DNA of 41,037 nt from a virus. The translations under genes were made by a program, and so were the position numbers. The stretch lies in the IMG/VR virus record IMGVR_UViG_3300035118_000135, positions 1-41,037 of that record. One strand, written 5' to 3'. Positions 6,005-13,254 of the stretch are shown one piece after another; the first letter of the stretch is position 1, and the number at the start of each line of letters is the position of its first letter. The notes under the pieces were generated by a model. That model had not been told where the DNA came from, did not search any database, and worked only from the letters and a program-made list of their open reading frames with translations.

Positions 6005-6373
6005 TCACCCGACTTTGACCGGGCGGCAAATACATCGCTTCGCTCCGGTGTAGTGGGTGCCGTGCGAATCGACCCTCGGCGACGTGACAATGCGCCAGCC
6101 GGTGCCGAAACAAAGTGTGCACCCGGTGTCCTCGGGCACGTCATTGACCGGGCGGAAACTTTTGAAGGCGTCGTAAATATCCTTCGGGTATGGGCACTCT
6201 TTTTCCTCGCGGCACCAGCGGTTGACAAAATTCTCGGCCGCACGGATATTCGGTGCGGTGAGCATCGCGTCGATCAGGGGCTTCAGGCCACCCTCCCGCT
6301 TCGGGCACCCCTTCATCCGCTCGAAGGAATTGACCAGCAGTTTTGCGCCGGCCTCGTCCAGCGGTGGAATCAC
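6005..6373 (-). CDS. Probable replication accessory protein (loader-like)
   Basis: A 122-aa protein starting at GTG 6373, with GAGG 6 nt upstream and a GTGA overlap with the initiator stop. The N-terminal two-thirds is helical (EAGAKLLVNSFERMKGCPKREGGLKPLIDAMLTAPNIRAAENFVNRW). The C-terminus carries a zinc-like cluster, CTLCFGTGW...RCICR, in a DnaJ-type CxxCxGxG pattern. It sits directly downstream of the initiator, as helicase loaders do in lambdoid phages. The loader role is an inference from position and size only. Confidence 0.6.
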   Translation of the reverse strand: MIPPLDEAGAKLLVNSFERMKGCPKREGGLKPLIDAMLTAPNIRAAENFVNRWCREEKECPYPKDIYDAFKSFRPVNDVPEDTGCTLCFGTGWRIVTSPRVDSHGTHYTGAKRCICRPVKVG

Positions 6374-7242
6374 GCTTCGCCTCTGTGTTCTTTCAACCAC
6401 CTCACGGCTGGCGATTCCGATGCCGCGTCCTTGCGCTGAATCGGCGGGATGCGCCACTCACCGTCGCGCAGCCATCGCCACAGTTGCGGGATGAAACGCT
6501 CGGGCGGCAGGGTGGCCCAGAACTGCCTCCAGAGGCCGTGGTTGCTTCGGATGGTCTGAACGGTCGCGGCGGGGTCCTCGGACGCCTCCATGATCGTCTG
6601 TAGGCCAGCAAGCGCACGCTCAGGAAGCCCGGGCTGCGGGTGCGCGCCGACCAGTTCCCGGTGGAGTTCCAGTACCTCGGGTGCATAAGTTGGGAATAAT
6701 ATTCCGGGTTTATGCGGAGGGTGGCTCACCGGGTGAGCTACCACCCCTTCATCGTGGGGGGTTGTCTTCGTCTTCTCCGCCGCAGGCGGTTGCGCCGCAG
6801 GCGCGGAAGCCGACGACGACGACGCCGGAACCCCCTCGTAACTTGTCGGCGGCGGCGGCGGTGGAACTGTCTTCTTCAGTTCTAAGAGGTTCAGTAAGGA
6901 TGCGGGTGCTTCTGCTGAGACATTTTGGCGCAGCGCGCTGCGACATTTTGGCGCAGCAGACGGCGGTTCTGCTGAGACATTTTGGCGCAGCAGAACTGGT
7001 TTTTCCTCCAGGGTGTAGGTGCACCCGCGCTGGCCTTTGTGCGGAATAAGCCACCCCCGCGAGCACAGTTCACCGACGGCGCGGACGATCGTGCGGCGGC
7101 TGTATCCCAGTTCGAGCGCCAGGGTTTCGTGGCGCGGGTTGCACTGGCCGGTTTTGCGGTTGCGATGCCAGAAGAACGCCTGTAGTACTAGGCGGGCGGC
7201 GTGAGACATCGGTGAAAAAAGAATATCGGCGGTTGGGCACAT
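6370..7242 (-). CDS. Replication initiator (HTH N-terminus, iteron-bearing linker)
   Basis: A 290-aa protein; start ATG 7242 has GAGGA about 8 nt upstream, and upstream in-frame ATGs lack this. Residues about 10-80 form a replication-type helix-turn-helix (SHAARLVLQAFFWHRN, NPRHETLALELGYSRRTIVRAVGELCSRGWL). A low-complexity Pro/Ser/Ala linker follows (about 80-160) and then a helical C-terminal domain ending AVRWLKEHRGEA. The layout matches phage initiators of the lambda O style, and three iteron-like repeats lie inside the linker codons. A nuclease gene is upstream and a loader-like gene downstream. The protein would bind its own internal origin and recruit the host helicase. Confidence 0.72.
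   Translation of the reverse strand: MCPTADILFSPMSHAARLVLQAFFWHRNRKTGQCNPRHETLALELGYSRRTIVRAVGELCSRGWLIPHKGQRGCTYTLEEKPVLLRQNVSAEPPSAAPKCRSALRQNVSAEAPASLLNLLELKKTVPPPPPPTSYEGVPASSSSASAPAAQPPAAEKTKTTPHDEGVVAHPVSHPPHKPGILFPTYAPEVLELHRELVGAHPQPGLPERALAGLQTIMEASEDPAATVQTIRSNHGLWRQFWATLPPERFIPQLWRWLRDGEWRIPPIQRKDAASESPAVRWLKEHRGEA
6911..6996. repeat. Candidate replication origin: three iterons inside the initiator gene
   Basis: The 16-bp sequence GACATTTTGGCGCAGC occurs exactly three times, at 6919-6934, 6942-6957 and 6976-6991. The steps of 23 and 34 nt are not multiples of three, so the middle copy is read in another codon frame (APKCRS against LRQNVSAE twice). That shows DNA-level rather than protein-level conservation. 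Copy 3 is bracketed by a perfect 9-bp inverted repeat, GTTCTGCTG (6966-6974) / CAGCAGAAC (6988-6996). Iterons inside an initiator gene are the arrangement of lambda ori within O. Confidence 0.75.
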
Positions 7243-7279
7243 CGACCTTTTCCTCATATGTGCAAAAAATCCTGACCCC

Positions 7280-7308
7280 TTGCGGCCAGAAATCAAACGG
7301 GTTAATAT
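7280..7308 (+). promoter_or_regulatory. Promoter for the plus-strand small RNA
   Basis: TTGCGG (7280-7285), 17 nt, TAATAT (7303-7308) on the plus strand. The predicted start is near 7315. No plus-strand gene lies downstream; the transcript would run directly into the terminator at 7369-7403. The -35 is only a partial match. Confidence 0.45.
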
Positions 7309-7314
7309 CTAAAC

Positions 7315-7403
7315 CGGGGTCGGGTTATTCGGCACACCGGCTTCCTCATGTTGGAAAAAAGGGAATCGAGGCGCGGGGCTTTGGACACCGCGCCTTTTTT
7401 TTT
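7315..7403 (+). ncRNA. Candidate ~90-nt OOP-like small RNA
   Basis: A predicted plus-strand transcript from about 7315 to the T tract at 7403. It lies in the 160-bp gap between the initiator gene (start 7242) and the VRR-NUC gene (stop 7402), both on the other strand. It ends in a near-perfect intrinsic terminator and has no sizeable ORF of its own. It would be antisense to the initiator mRNA leader. Position and length recall lambda OOP RNA, made opposite to the replication genes; the function is inferred. Confidence 0.5.
7369..7403 (+). terminator. Strong plus-strand intrinsic terminator
   Basis: AGGCGCGG (7369-7376) pairs perfectly with CCGCGCCT (7388-7395) across an 11-nt loop, followed by a run of T to 7403. 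It is oriented for plus-strand transcription although all nearby genes are on the minus strand, which is the main evidence for a small plus-strand RNA here. Confidence 0.85.
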
Positions 7404-7770
7404 AGGGCGACCGTTCGTGGCCGGCGAGCCACGCCGCGAGCGCGTCCACCGTATCCACCACCGCAATAGGAATTCGGAAGGCCCAGTCAATCTCGTGGAT
7501 CTTCGAACGCTGCACGGGATCGAGTTCGGCGCCAGGCCGTTTGACTTCCAGCAGGAAGCCGCGGTGCCGCGCGTGGTGCGCCGAATAGTCAGGCGTCCCC
7601 TTCGGTGCGCCCTTGATGAACCTGCGGCCGTCGAGACTCTTGAAGGTTCCCGAGTGCACACGCTGGACGTAGTAGCCGCGCAGCGCGAGTAGATCGAGAC
7701 AGGCCCGCTCTACGTCGTTTTCACTGAGGCGCGGGGCTGCTGGCGCTGTGAGCCGGAACCGTGGCGGCAA
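7402..7770 (-). CDS. VRR-NUC domain nuclease
   Basis: A 122-aa protein starting at TTG 7770, the only start with a good site (GGAGG, 6 nt upstream). It has the VRR-NUC pattern: acidic N-terminal helix (SENDVERACLDLL, about 16-28), VHSGTF (38-43), the metal-binding GTPD (58-61), ExK in LLEVKRPGAEL (75-77), then Q in DPVQRSK. These are the catalytic residues of the PD-(D/E)xK-type family, which includes branched-DNA nucleases such as FAN1 and phage Holliday-junction-type nucleases. Next to the replication genes it could resolve recombination or replication intermediates. Confidence 0.85.
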   Translation of the reverse strand: MPPRFRLTAPAAPRLSENDVERACLDLLALRGYYVQRVHSGTFKSLDGRRFIKGAPKGTPDYSAHHARHRGFLLEVKRPGAELDPVQRSKIHEIDWAFRIPIAVVDTVDALAAWLAGHERSP

Positions 7771-8095
7771 GCGCTTCCTCCATCAGTGCCTTGAGCCGGA
7801 TGCGGCAGGGCACGCACAGCTTTTTCACAGTGACTTCGTTGTACGGCTCGCGGGTGCGCTTATAGTGCGGGCCGAGTTGCGCACCGCAGTACATGCGGTA
7901 GGGTTCGCCGAACAGCTGCACGTGGCGAGCTATCCCGCGAGCCGTCACGAGCACGAGATCGGCCTTGCCGCAGTAAACGGATGGCAGGATCTCAATCTGC
8001 CGTTTCTCCAGGAACTCGACGCCCCGCTCGATAAGGCAGTACTCGCAGCCGATCAGATGCGCGGGTATTTCACGGCTGCAGCGCCGGCACCTCAT
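7721..8095 (-). CDS. Zinc-ribbon protein, unknown function
   Basis: A 124-aa product from ATG 8095; TTG 8125 would add ten residues. An N-terminal zinc ribbon is visible (CRRCSREIPAHLIGCEYC, two CxxC pairs), and a second Cys set follows (YCGAQLG ... LCVPC). The region between looks globular. It overlaps the VRR-NUC gene by 50 nt and is the first gene of the leftward replication operon. It may bind nucleic acid. Confidence 0.7.
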   Translation of the reverse strand: MRCRRCSREIPAHLIGCEYCLIERGVEFLEKRQIEILPSVYCGKADLVLVTARGIARHVQLFGEPYRMYCGAQLGPHYKRTREPYNEVTVKKLCVPCRIRLKALMEEALAATVPAHSASSPAPQ

Positions 8096-8107
8096 GCGCC
8101 CCCAGGC

Positions 8108-8124
8108 TGTACAAAGCCTGTACA
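8108..8124. promoter_or_regulatory. Paired TGTACA sites, replication-operon side
   Basis: TGTACA at 8108-8113 and 8119-8124, one helical turn apart, within an imperfect 11-bp tandem repeat (GGCTGTACAAA then GCCTGTACAAC). They lie just upstream of ATG 8095 in the 257-bp gap 8096-8352 between divergent genes. A similar pair lies at 8268-8285 on the other side. The layout suggests a regulator acting on both divergent transcripts. Confidence 0.5.
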
Positions 8125-8267
8125 ACGTCTGAATACTATCGCTGCTATCGGTACGATATTTACTAGTGTTTTGCGCCTATCTAGTTGATTCGAGTTGGCT
8201 TCTAAAGTAGACCTTCTAGTTTTTTGCACCGATTTAACCCCTTTATTTTCTTTTTCTTCTGCAACAC

Positions 8268-8285
8268 TGTACAAAAAACATGTAC
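8268..8285. promoter_or_regulatory. Paired TGTAC sites, integration-module side
   Basis: TGTACA (8268-8273) and TGTAC (8281-8285), 13 nt start to start, about 70 bp upstream of the GTG at 8353. They mirror the TGTACA pair at 8108-8124 across the divergent intergenic region. No clear plus-strand promoter hexamers are visible between. Confidence 0.4.
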
Positions 8286-8352
8286 CACGTAGTAGACTTG
8301 TCTCTTGGCGGCACCCACGACGAAGGGAGCCGACCAAACAAGGAATACTACT

Positions 8353-9096
8353 GTGACAAAACAAACGACGAAAATTAAGAAGACGGCCGCGAAGGCCACC
8401 AAGACGCTTGCGGCGGATCTCGCAGCCGGGAAAGAGCTTGCCAAGGATAGCCTGGGCGAACCCGCGATCTCGGCCCACATGGGCAAGCTGAACGTGCTCA
8501 GCCTCGTGGCTGATATTGATGCTGCCAAGAACCGCCCCCCGGTTGTGATCCCCTCGGAGATGGGCGCGAACGAGGCCTTCCCTTTTTCCATCCTCTGCAT
8601 CGCCGCGAAGGATAACACCGTGTCCTACGAGCGGTTCAAAAACGAAAAAGCCCGCAACGCGCGGCTGACCGTCCTGGAGAAGGATAAGAACCTCGCCTCG
8701 GCGCGGGCTGAGAACTGGAAGCCCGCAGCGAAGGCCGTTACCCCCGCCAAGGCCAAGAAGGCGGTTGAGGCCGTGGGCGCCAAGATCGTGAAGGCCAAAA
8801 AGGAAGCGGCGCCGAAGGAACTGAAACTGCGGCTCTACGCCAAGGGCGAGTTTTTCTTCCCCAAGCTGGCTGCCGAGAAGCTGAACGGCGCACCCTACGT
8901 CAAGCTTGAGGCCAAGGGCAAGACGGTTACGCTCACGCCCACCAAGAGCGGCAAGGACGCGACGCAGGTGATGTTCTGCCACGCCGCCCCGGTTCTTCGC
9001 GTCGCCAAGCTGCTGGCCGAGACCGGCTGGAACAAGACGACCCAGGACCTGCCGGCGAAGATGGTGGGCGACGCGATCGTGGTCCACCTTCAGTAA
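8353..9096 (+). CDS. Lys/Ala-rich basic protein of the integration module
   Basis: A 247-aa protein. I chose GTG 8353 (VTKQTTKIKKTAAKATKTL) because AGGA lies 8 nt upstream; the in-frame TTG 8305 has no ribosome site. The N-terminus and centre are rich in Lys-Ala (AKKAVEAVGAKIVKAKKEA), like histone tails. The remainder, including KLRLYAKGEFFFPKLAAEKLNGAPYVKL, looks like a small globular domain. DNA binding is likely, but the family is not recognised. It is followed by a terminator and the integrase. Confidence 0.7.
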   Translation: MTKQTTKIKKTAAKATKTLAADLAAGKELAKDSLGEPAISAHMGKLNVLSLVADIDAAKNRPPVVIPSEMGANEAFPFSILCIAAKDNTVSYERFKNEKARNARLTVLEKDKNLASARAENWKPAAKAVTPAKAKKAVEAVGAKIVKAKKEAAPKELKLRLYAKGEFFFPKLAAEKLNGAPYVKLEAKGKTVTLTPTKSGKDATQVMFCHAAPVLRVAKLLAETGWNKTTQDLPAKMVGDAIVVHLQ

Positions 9097-9103
9097 CTCA
9101 CTT

Positions 9104-9146
9104 CGGGCGGGCGGGGGCTTACGGCCTTCGCCCGTTTTCCTTTTCT
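9104..9146 (+). terminator. Intrinsic terminator after the Lys-rich gene
   Basis: CGGGCG (9104-9109) pairs with CGCCCG (9129-9134) with an inner GGC/GCC pairing, followed by TTTTCCTTTTCT. It lies 8 nt after the stop of 8353-9096 and 11 nt before the integrase ATG, so it may limit read-through into the integrase. Confidence 0.55.
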
Positions 9147-9156
9147 GGAGACTGCT

Positions 9157-10401
9157 ATGACAAAACGAACCCACACGACGAAGACGACGATTTACCGCAG
9201 GCACGCCGAGAAGTGCCCCATTCACGGCCAACCCAACAACGTGACGCAGTGCGAGTGCCCGCTGTGGATCCACGGCAAGGTGCGCGGCAAGTTCATCCGC
9301 CAGTCGCTCGATACGCGCACGCTCTCGACCGCCGAGGCCCGCCAGGATACCCTGGAACGCGGCGGGGACGAGGACCCTACGCCCGGTGGCCCCCGGCTGA
9401 TGGGGAAGCCCGCCCCGAAGGGCAGCGAGACCATAGAGCACGCCGCCAAGGAATTCCTCGAGGCCTCCCAGAAACTCTCCTCCAGTTCGAAGGAACTCTA
9501 TGCCCGCGCCGTGGGCCACTTCAGCGCCTGGGCTGCGCAGCAGGAAATTACCCTGCTCGCCCAGGTGGACTCTTCCCACATCCGCCGCTACTTCGAAAGC
9601 CACGCGGGCTGGAAGCGGACCACCGCGCAGGGCCGCCTGACGCACCTGCGGGTGTGGTTCAACTGGTGCGCGCGCACCAAACGCTGGATCGCCTTCCCGC
9701 CTACAGAAGACCGCAAGCTGAATCAGAACAGTAAGCGGGGCAATTCTCCGGCCTCGTCGCGCCTGCCGTTCACGCCCGCGCAGATCACGCAGATATTCGC
9801 TGCTATCGAACAACTGCCCGAAGCCGAGCGCGATCGCGCCCGCGCCCTGATCTACCTGCTGCTGTATTCGGGCATGCGCATCAGTGACGCCACCTTCTGC
9901 GAGCGCGGCTACCTCACGCCCGACGGCAACCTGGACTACTACGTAATCAAAACCCGCCGCCCGATCTCGCTGCCCCCGGAACTGCAGCCGCCCGCCATAG
10001 AGGCCCTGCAGCGGCTCCCCAAGACGCGGGTGTACTTCTTTCAGCCCGACCGCCCCGGAGACTACCAGGAAGCCCGCCAAGCGCTGCGCGAGGGTGAAGA
10101 GTTTGGTTCGCTGATGCCGGATTACGAAACCCGCATCCGCGAGACGACCGCCATCGTCATGAAGGTCCTGGCGCTGGCCGGGATCGACGGGGCCTGCCAC
10201 AAATTCCGCGACACCTTCGCCATCAACCTGCTGGTCGGGGACGGGGAGAAGGGCGCAGACATTTACACGGTGAGCAAGATGCTCGGCCACAGCGACGTCA
10301 AGATCACCGACCAGCATTACATGAAGCTCGTTCCTGGATACCGCGAACGCATGTCGAAGTCCACGCGGGTATTATCCTATCAGTTCCCCCAGGCAGGTTA
10401 A
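9157..10401 (+). CDS. int: Tyrosine recombinase / phage integrase
   Basis: A 414-aa protein from ATG 9157, with GGAG 7 nt upstream. Catalytic residues are all visible: R241 (SGMRISDA), K265 (VIKTRRPI), H348 and R351 (CHKFRDTF), H378 (LGHSD) and Y388 (DQHYMKL). A SAM-like core-binding domain spans about 94-180. The N-terminus has a Cys/His cluster (KCPIHG...CECPLWIHGK, about 20-41), which I associate with integrases of Acidobacteriota. It catalyses site-specific integration and excision of the phage. No tRNA fragment or obvious attP is readable beside it; the 79-bp gap that follows has a small hairpin (CGCGGC 10438-10443 / GCCGCG 10449-10454). Confidence 0.95.
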   Translation: MTKRTHTTKTTIYRRHAEKCPIHGQPNNVTQCECPLWIHGKVRGKFIRQSLDTRTLSTAEARQDTLERGGDEDPTPGGPRLMGKPAPKGSETIEHAAKEFLEASQKLSSSSKELYARAVGHFSAWAAQQEITLLAQVDSSHIRRYFESHAGWKRTTAQGRLTHLRVWFNWCARTKRWIAFPPTEDRKLNQNSKRGNSPASSRLPFTPAQITQIFAAIEQLPEAERDRARALIYLLLYSGMRISDATFCERGYLTPDGNLDYYVIKTRRPISLPPELQPPAIEALQRLPKTRVYFFQPDRPGDYQEARQALREGEEFGSLMPDYETRIRETTAIVMKVLALAGIDGACHKFRDTFAINLLVGDGEKGADIYTVSKMLGHSDVKITDQHYMKLVPGYRERMSKSTRVLSYQFPQAG

Positions 10402-10480
10402 ACCAGCCGTCCGGGGTATCCCATGCAGCGTAAATCTCGCGGCCTAGTGCCGCGTCAAATCTTGAAAAGGAAATAATAAC

Positions 10481-10933
10481 GTGAGAATCATAAAGAGACT
10501 GTTGATGGTTGCCGTGATCGGGTTCGCCGGCATCGTCGTGCTGTTCGTCCTTCTGGCCGTTGCCATTAAAAGCGTGCCAAAGGAACAGGTGAAGGCCCGG
10601 ATGGAGCAAAACGCTGCCGCCGACGCCCGCGAAAAAGTGGAACGGATCGCTGCCAAGGAAGCCGCGAAATCCGCCCGGGCAGCAAAGGCGGACACTGCCG
10701 CCTTCCTGCGGGCAAGAGACTACATGGAAGCCAGACTCAAGGCCCCCAAAACCGCCGACTTCGCGGGTTACTGGGATTCCACCATCGAGAACCTGGGCGC
10801 GGGCAAGTATCGCGTCACGTCCTACGTGGACTCGCAGAACGGCTTCGGGGCGTTGATTCGAACCCGCTATACCTGTCATCTCCAAACCAATGACGGCGAG
10901 GACTTCCTGGTGACGAAGCTGGTCACCCGGTAA
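10481..10933 (+). CDS. Membrane-anchored protein with YVDSQNGFGA motif
   Basis: A 150-aa protein from GTG 10481, with AAAAGGA upstream. One N-terminal transmembrane helix (about 5-30, LLMVAVIGFAGIVVLFVLLAVAI) is followed by an Ala/Lys-rich helix (35-75). The C-terminal domain carries LKAPKTADFAGY...GKYRVTSYVDSQNGFGALIRTRYTC, a pattern I recall from uncharacterised bacterial proteins. It is probably displayed on one side of the membrane. Lying next to the integrase it may be a lysogenic-conversion or superinfection-exclusion gene; this is inference. It converges with the leftward operon 3 nt away. Confidence 0.75.
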   Translation: MRIIKRLLMVAVIGFAGIVVLFVLLAVAIKSVPKEQVKARMEQNAAADAREKVERIAAKEAAKSARAAKADTAAFLRARDYMEARLKAPKTADFAGYWDSTIENLGAGKYRVTSYVDSQNGFGALIRTRYTCHLQTNDGEDFLVTKLVTR

Positions 10934-10936
10934 ATA

Positions 10937-11191
10937 TCATCCCCGCCCCGTGCGCTCGCGGTACACCCGCCGCGCCACACTTTCAGGGACGCGCAGCGAT
11001 AAGTGAGTTCGCTGGCGTCCCTTTTTCAGTTTGTCCTGGCCGTAGCGGATCACACCCGGCTCATCCCGAAACCACCCCTGTAGCGTAGGCCGCGAGACGT
11101 GCCATGCCTTCGACAGTTCGGCCAGGGTGTAATGCGGCTCCAGGAATTCGGCGCGGCCCTGCATCGTCATCCCCTCGGCAATGGCATTCAT
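10937..11191 (-). CDS. HTH / excisionase-like DNA-binding protein
   Basis: An 84-aa protein from ATG 11191 (ATGA overlap). The helix-turn-helix is visible at about 18-45 (HYTLAELSKAWHVSRPTLQGWFRDEPGVIRYG), followed by a basic tail (KLKKGRQRTHLSLRVPESVARRVYRE). Size and fold fit excisionase/MerR-type winged HTH proteins. As the last gene of the early operon, beside the integration module, it is the best Xis candidate, but it could also be a local regulator. Confidence 0.7.
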   Translation of the reverse strand: MNAIAEGMTMQGRAEFLEPHYTLAELSKAWHVSRPTLQGWFRDEPGVIRYGQDKLKKGRQRTHLSLRVPESVARRVYRERTGRG

Positions 11192-11406
11192 TCGAGCGCC
11201 ATCGTCCCTTCGGGCGTAATCGCAATCTCGATATCGGCGCCGCAGTGCCACTCGACTTGGACGCCGCCGTCGGTCAGCGGTACCACGCTCGGTTCGGCGT
11301 TGATGATCTTCTCGGCCAGCAGGATGGCTTCCTCGGTAGGCGCGAGTGCTCCGTCGTTGTCCCAGTCGTCTTTCAGTGCGCGTAGGTTATCTAATTTGAG
11401 TTGCAT
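11188..11406 (-). CDS. Small conserved protein (WDxDGA...VxPxxDGGVQxEW family)
   Basis: A 72-aa protein from ATG 11406, with GAAAGG 9 nt upstream. It matches a widespread small family with the order WDNDGALAPTEEAI...AEKII...PSVVPLTDGGVQVEWHCG...IEIAITPEG. Family members are found in bacterial and phage genomes; I know of no defined role. Confidence 0.72.
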   Translation of the reverse strand: MQLKLDNLRALKDDWDNDGALAPTEEAILLAEKIINAEPSVVPLTDGGVQVEWHCGADIEIAITPEGTMALE

Positions 11407-11410
11407 GGTC

Positions 11411-12070
11411 TTATGCCTTTCGGGTTCCAGCAATGATGGTCCGCTCGATCTCGGTCAGGTCCCATTGCGCCACGACGGCGTAGAGATCGCCGCCGATAGG
11501 CCGCAGGAGGATCGGGTCCACGGGTGGGGAAACATCCCAGCTTTCTACTTCCCACAGGATGTAGTGCTTGCTGAGATCGCAACCACGCGCCGGCAACACG
11601 TCCGGGGGCACCATCGGCACCATGGCTATACCCGAGGCCGGATCACCGGGCGGCTCTGCGGTGATATTCGGGATGACGAAACTCTTTCCGGCTCCCTCCC
11701 GCCACCGCCAGTTGGACTCGTGGTTACGTTGTGCGGCGAATTGCCACTGCATAGGGGCCCAGGCACCTTTGTGACGCCTGGCGTCGGGATCCCACCATCG
11801 GCTGCTGCGCGACACATCCCAAGCCACCCGCGCCATATCCGCCCGCGCGATGGCAAGCACCGGGCGGCTATCCGAACGCCACCCGCACTCGCGGATCGCG
11901 GCCAGTGGATCAATCAGCGGTGTGCCCTTCGCCAGTTCCTTATAGGCGTCCGCTGCCGCCTGCCACTCCTCTTCCACCTTGACGCTGTGGCGCGCGGCGA
12001 GCGCATCGCGATAGGCGTCCAGCTTTTGCTGCGCCTCTACGGGGTCCATCGTAATCGTTGAAACGTTCAT
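11411..12070 (-). CDS. Unknown early protein
   Basis: A 219-aa protein from ATG 12070, with an excellent ribosome site (AAAGGAG, 7 nt). The N-terminus is helical (DPVEAQQKLDAYRDALAARHSVKVEEEWQAAADAYKELAKG). The middle has many Trp residues (SRWWDPDARRHKGAWAPMQWQFAAQRNHESNWRW), and the C-terminus is strand-rich. No family is recognised. Confidence 0.75.
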   Translation of the reverse strand: MNVSTITMDPVEAQQKLDAYRDALAARHSVKVEEEWQAAADAYKELAKGTPLIDPLAAIRECGWRSDSRPVLAIARADMARVAWDVSRSSRWWDPDARRHKGAWAPMQWQFAAQRNHESNWRWREGAGKSFVIPNITAEPPGDPASGIAMVPMVPPDVLPARGCDLSKHYILWEVESWDVSPPVDPILLRPIGGDLYAVVAQWDLTEIERTIIAGTRKA

Positions 12071-12083
12071 TGCGCTGCTCCTT

Positions 12084-12749
12084 TCACTGCGCGGGCATGT
12101 AAAATTCAAATTCCCGAACCTTCTTCACCAAGTCGTCCACGGCCTCGTCACCGTCCATCTTCGCCAGTTCGATCAGCTTCGGCAGGCCACCGGCCACACT
12201 CTCGTCAACCTCCGCCCGCGTGGCCTTTCGGCCCTCCTTGTAGCAGACAACCTGGAACGGGTTGCCTACGCGGATCAAGAAGCGCCGGTCGGCTGCGCGG
12301 AAGAGACTGAAGTCACGCGTCAGCCACAACAGGGTAACGCCGGGGTTGCGCAGGATCGGTTCACCGGGCGGGTTTACCGTGCCCTCGGGTAAGTTATCGT
12401 CGCGCCGCTCCATGTGCGGGCGCGTCAGGAACGGGCAGTTGAGAACGCTCCATTCCGCGCAGTCGAGATGGCAAGCGGGTTCGCTTGTAGTTCTGGTGAT
12501 CCCGCACATCGGGCCTAAAACGAAAACGATATTGCGGCCCAGTTGCTCACCGCATACCCAACAGCGCCGCTGCTGAACGGCGATGATCCATTTCTTACCG
12601 TCTGCTGTACGGAACTCGGGTTCGCCCTCGGGGCCGTTGGGATAGGCCACGAACCAGGGCACCGGGTAACCGCGATACACCGGAAGGGCTGCTATCCTCG
12701 CCGGCATCTTGGTTAGTTCAGGGCGCAAGCTTTCGGTAGTCGGATTCAT
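12084..12749 (-). CDS. Conserved phage protein with Cys-rich centre
   Basis: A 221-aa protein from ATG 12749 (ATGA overlap). It matches from memory an uncharacterised phage family: MPARIAALPVYRGYPVPWFVAY near the start, then RRCWVCGEQLGRNIVFVLGPMCGI, EPACHLDCAEWSVLNCPFLTRPHMERR, and NPGVTLLWLTR. The CxxC and C-H-C groups suggest zinc binding. It is common in early regions of temperate phages of Proteobacteria and others; the function is not known to me. Confidence 0.8.
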   Translation of the reverse strand: MNPTTESLRPELTKMPARIAALPVYRGYPVPWFVAYPNGPEGEPEFRTADGKKWIIAVQQRRCWVCGEQLGRNIVFVLGPMCGITRTTSEPACHLDCAEWSVLNCPFLTRPHMERRDDNLPEGTVNPPGEPILRNPGVTLLWLTRDFSLFRAADRRFLIRVGNPFQVVCYKEGRKATRAEVDESVAGGLPKLIELAKMDGDEAVDDLVKKVREFEFYMPAQ

Positions 12750-12982
12750 TCGGATGCTCCCGATTTGATCCACGCATCCGCGCAAGCTCCGCAGTATACT
12801 TTGCTGTCCTGCTTCCGTAGTGAGGCAATCATCCGTAGGTAGGACTTGTGGCCGCACTCCAGAACTACGTCATCGCAATAGATATCGCTAGGCTCGCGCG
12901 ATATCACCTGACGGTCGAAGTCGCCCGCTTCAGACTTATTGCGTGCCTTTAAAAGTCGCTGTCGTTCTACTGCTGGTGTCAT
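12746..12982 (-). CDS. Small zinc-binding protein
   Basis: A 78-aa protein from ATG 12982 (ATGA overlap with the upstream stop at 12979). A zinc-ribbon-like cluster is visible: VVLECGHKSYL and VYCGACADAW (Cys, His, CxxC). The N-terminus is basic and polar. Function unknown. Confidence 0.7.
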   Translation of the reverse strand: MTPAVERQRLLKARNKSEAGDFDRQVISREPSDIYCDDVVLECGHKSYLRMIASLRKQDSKVYCGACADAWIKSGASE

Positions 12983-13254
12983 TGTGGTTTCCTCCCAGGT
13001 TGAAGTTGCCCGAAGTCGATCACCTGTACGCCCAGTTCCCGCAGCGCGGCTTCCAGCCTGTCGATCATCTCGCCAAAGTTCGGGTTGTGGTCGTGTTTTA
13101 GGACCCAACACAGAACATTCAGCGTTGCTATGACGTTCTGCGTATCTCTCAGCGTGGGGCAGACGAAGCGCATCATTCGCTCGTCCAGCACGAGGCTCGC
13201 CAGGATATCGTGGGCGCGTTGAAGTTCGTCGGCGGTGCGGAGAGTAGTGGTCAC
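12979..13254 (-). CDS. Unknown early protein
   Basis: A 91-aa protein from GTG 13254 (GTGA overlap). It is predominantly helical (ADELQRAHDILASLVLDERMM...NVIATLNVLCWVLKHDHN) with a hydrophobic core pattern. No family is recognised. Coupling on both sides supports it as a real gene. Confidence 0.7.
   Translation of the reverse strand: MTTTLRTADELQRAHDILASLVLDERMMRFVCPTLRDTQNVIATLNVLCWVLKHDHNPNFGEMIDRLEAALRELGVQVIDFGQLQPGRKPQ

Noticed and set aside
8305-8352. TTG 8305 as start of the Lys-rich gene
   Set aside because: No ribosome site there; GTG 8353 has AGGA at a good spacing.
8092-10317. 741-codon open frame on the minus strand opposite the integrase and Lys-rich gene
   Set aside because: It lies antisense to two well-supported genes, has a composition typical of GC-rich shadow frames and no recognisable domain.
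10402-10480. Possible attP or tRNA fragment after the integrase
   Set aside because: I found no tRNA-like arm or repeat pair; only a small CGCGGC/GCCGCG hairpin, which is not enough to call an attachment site.
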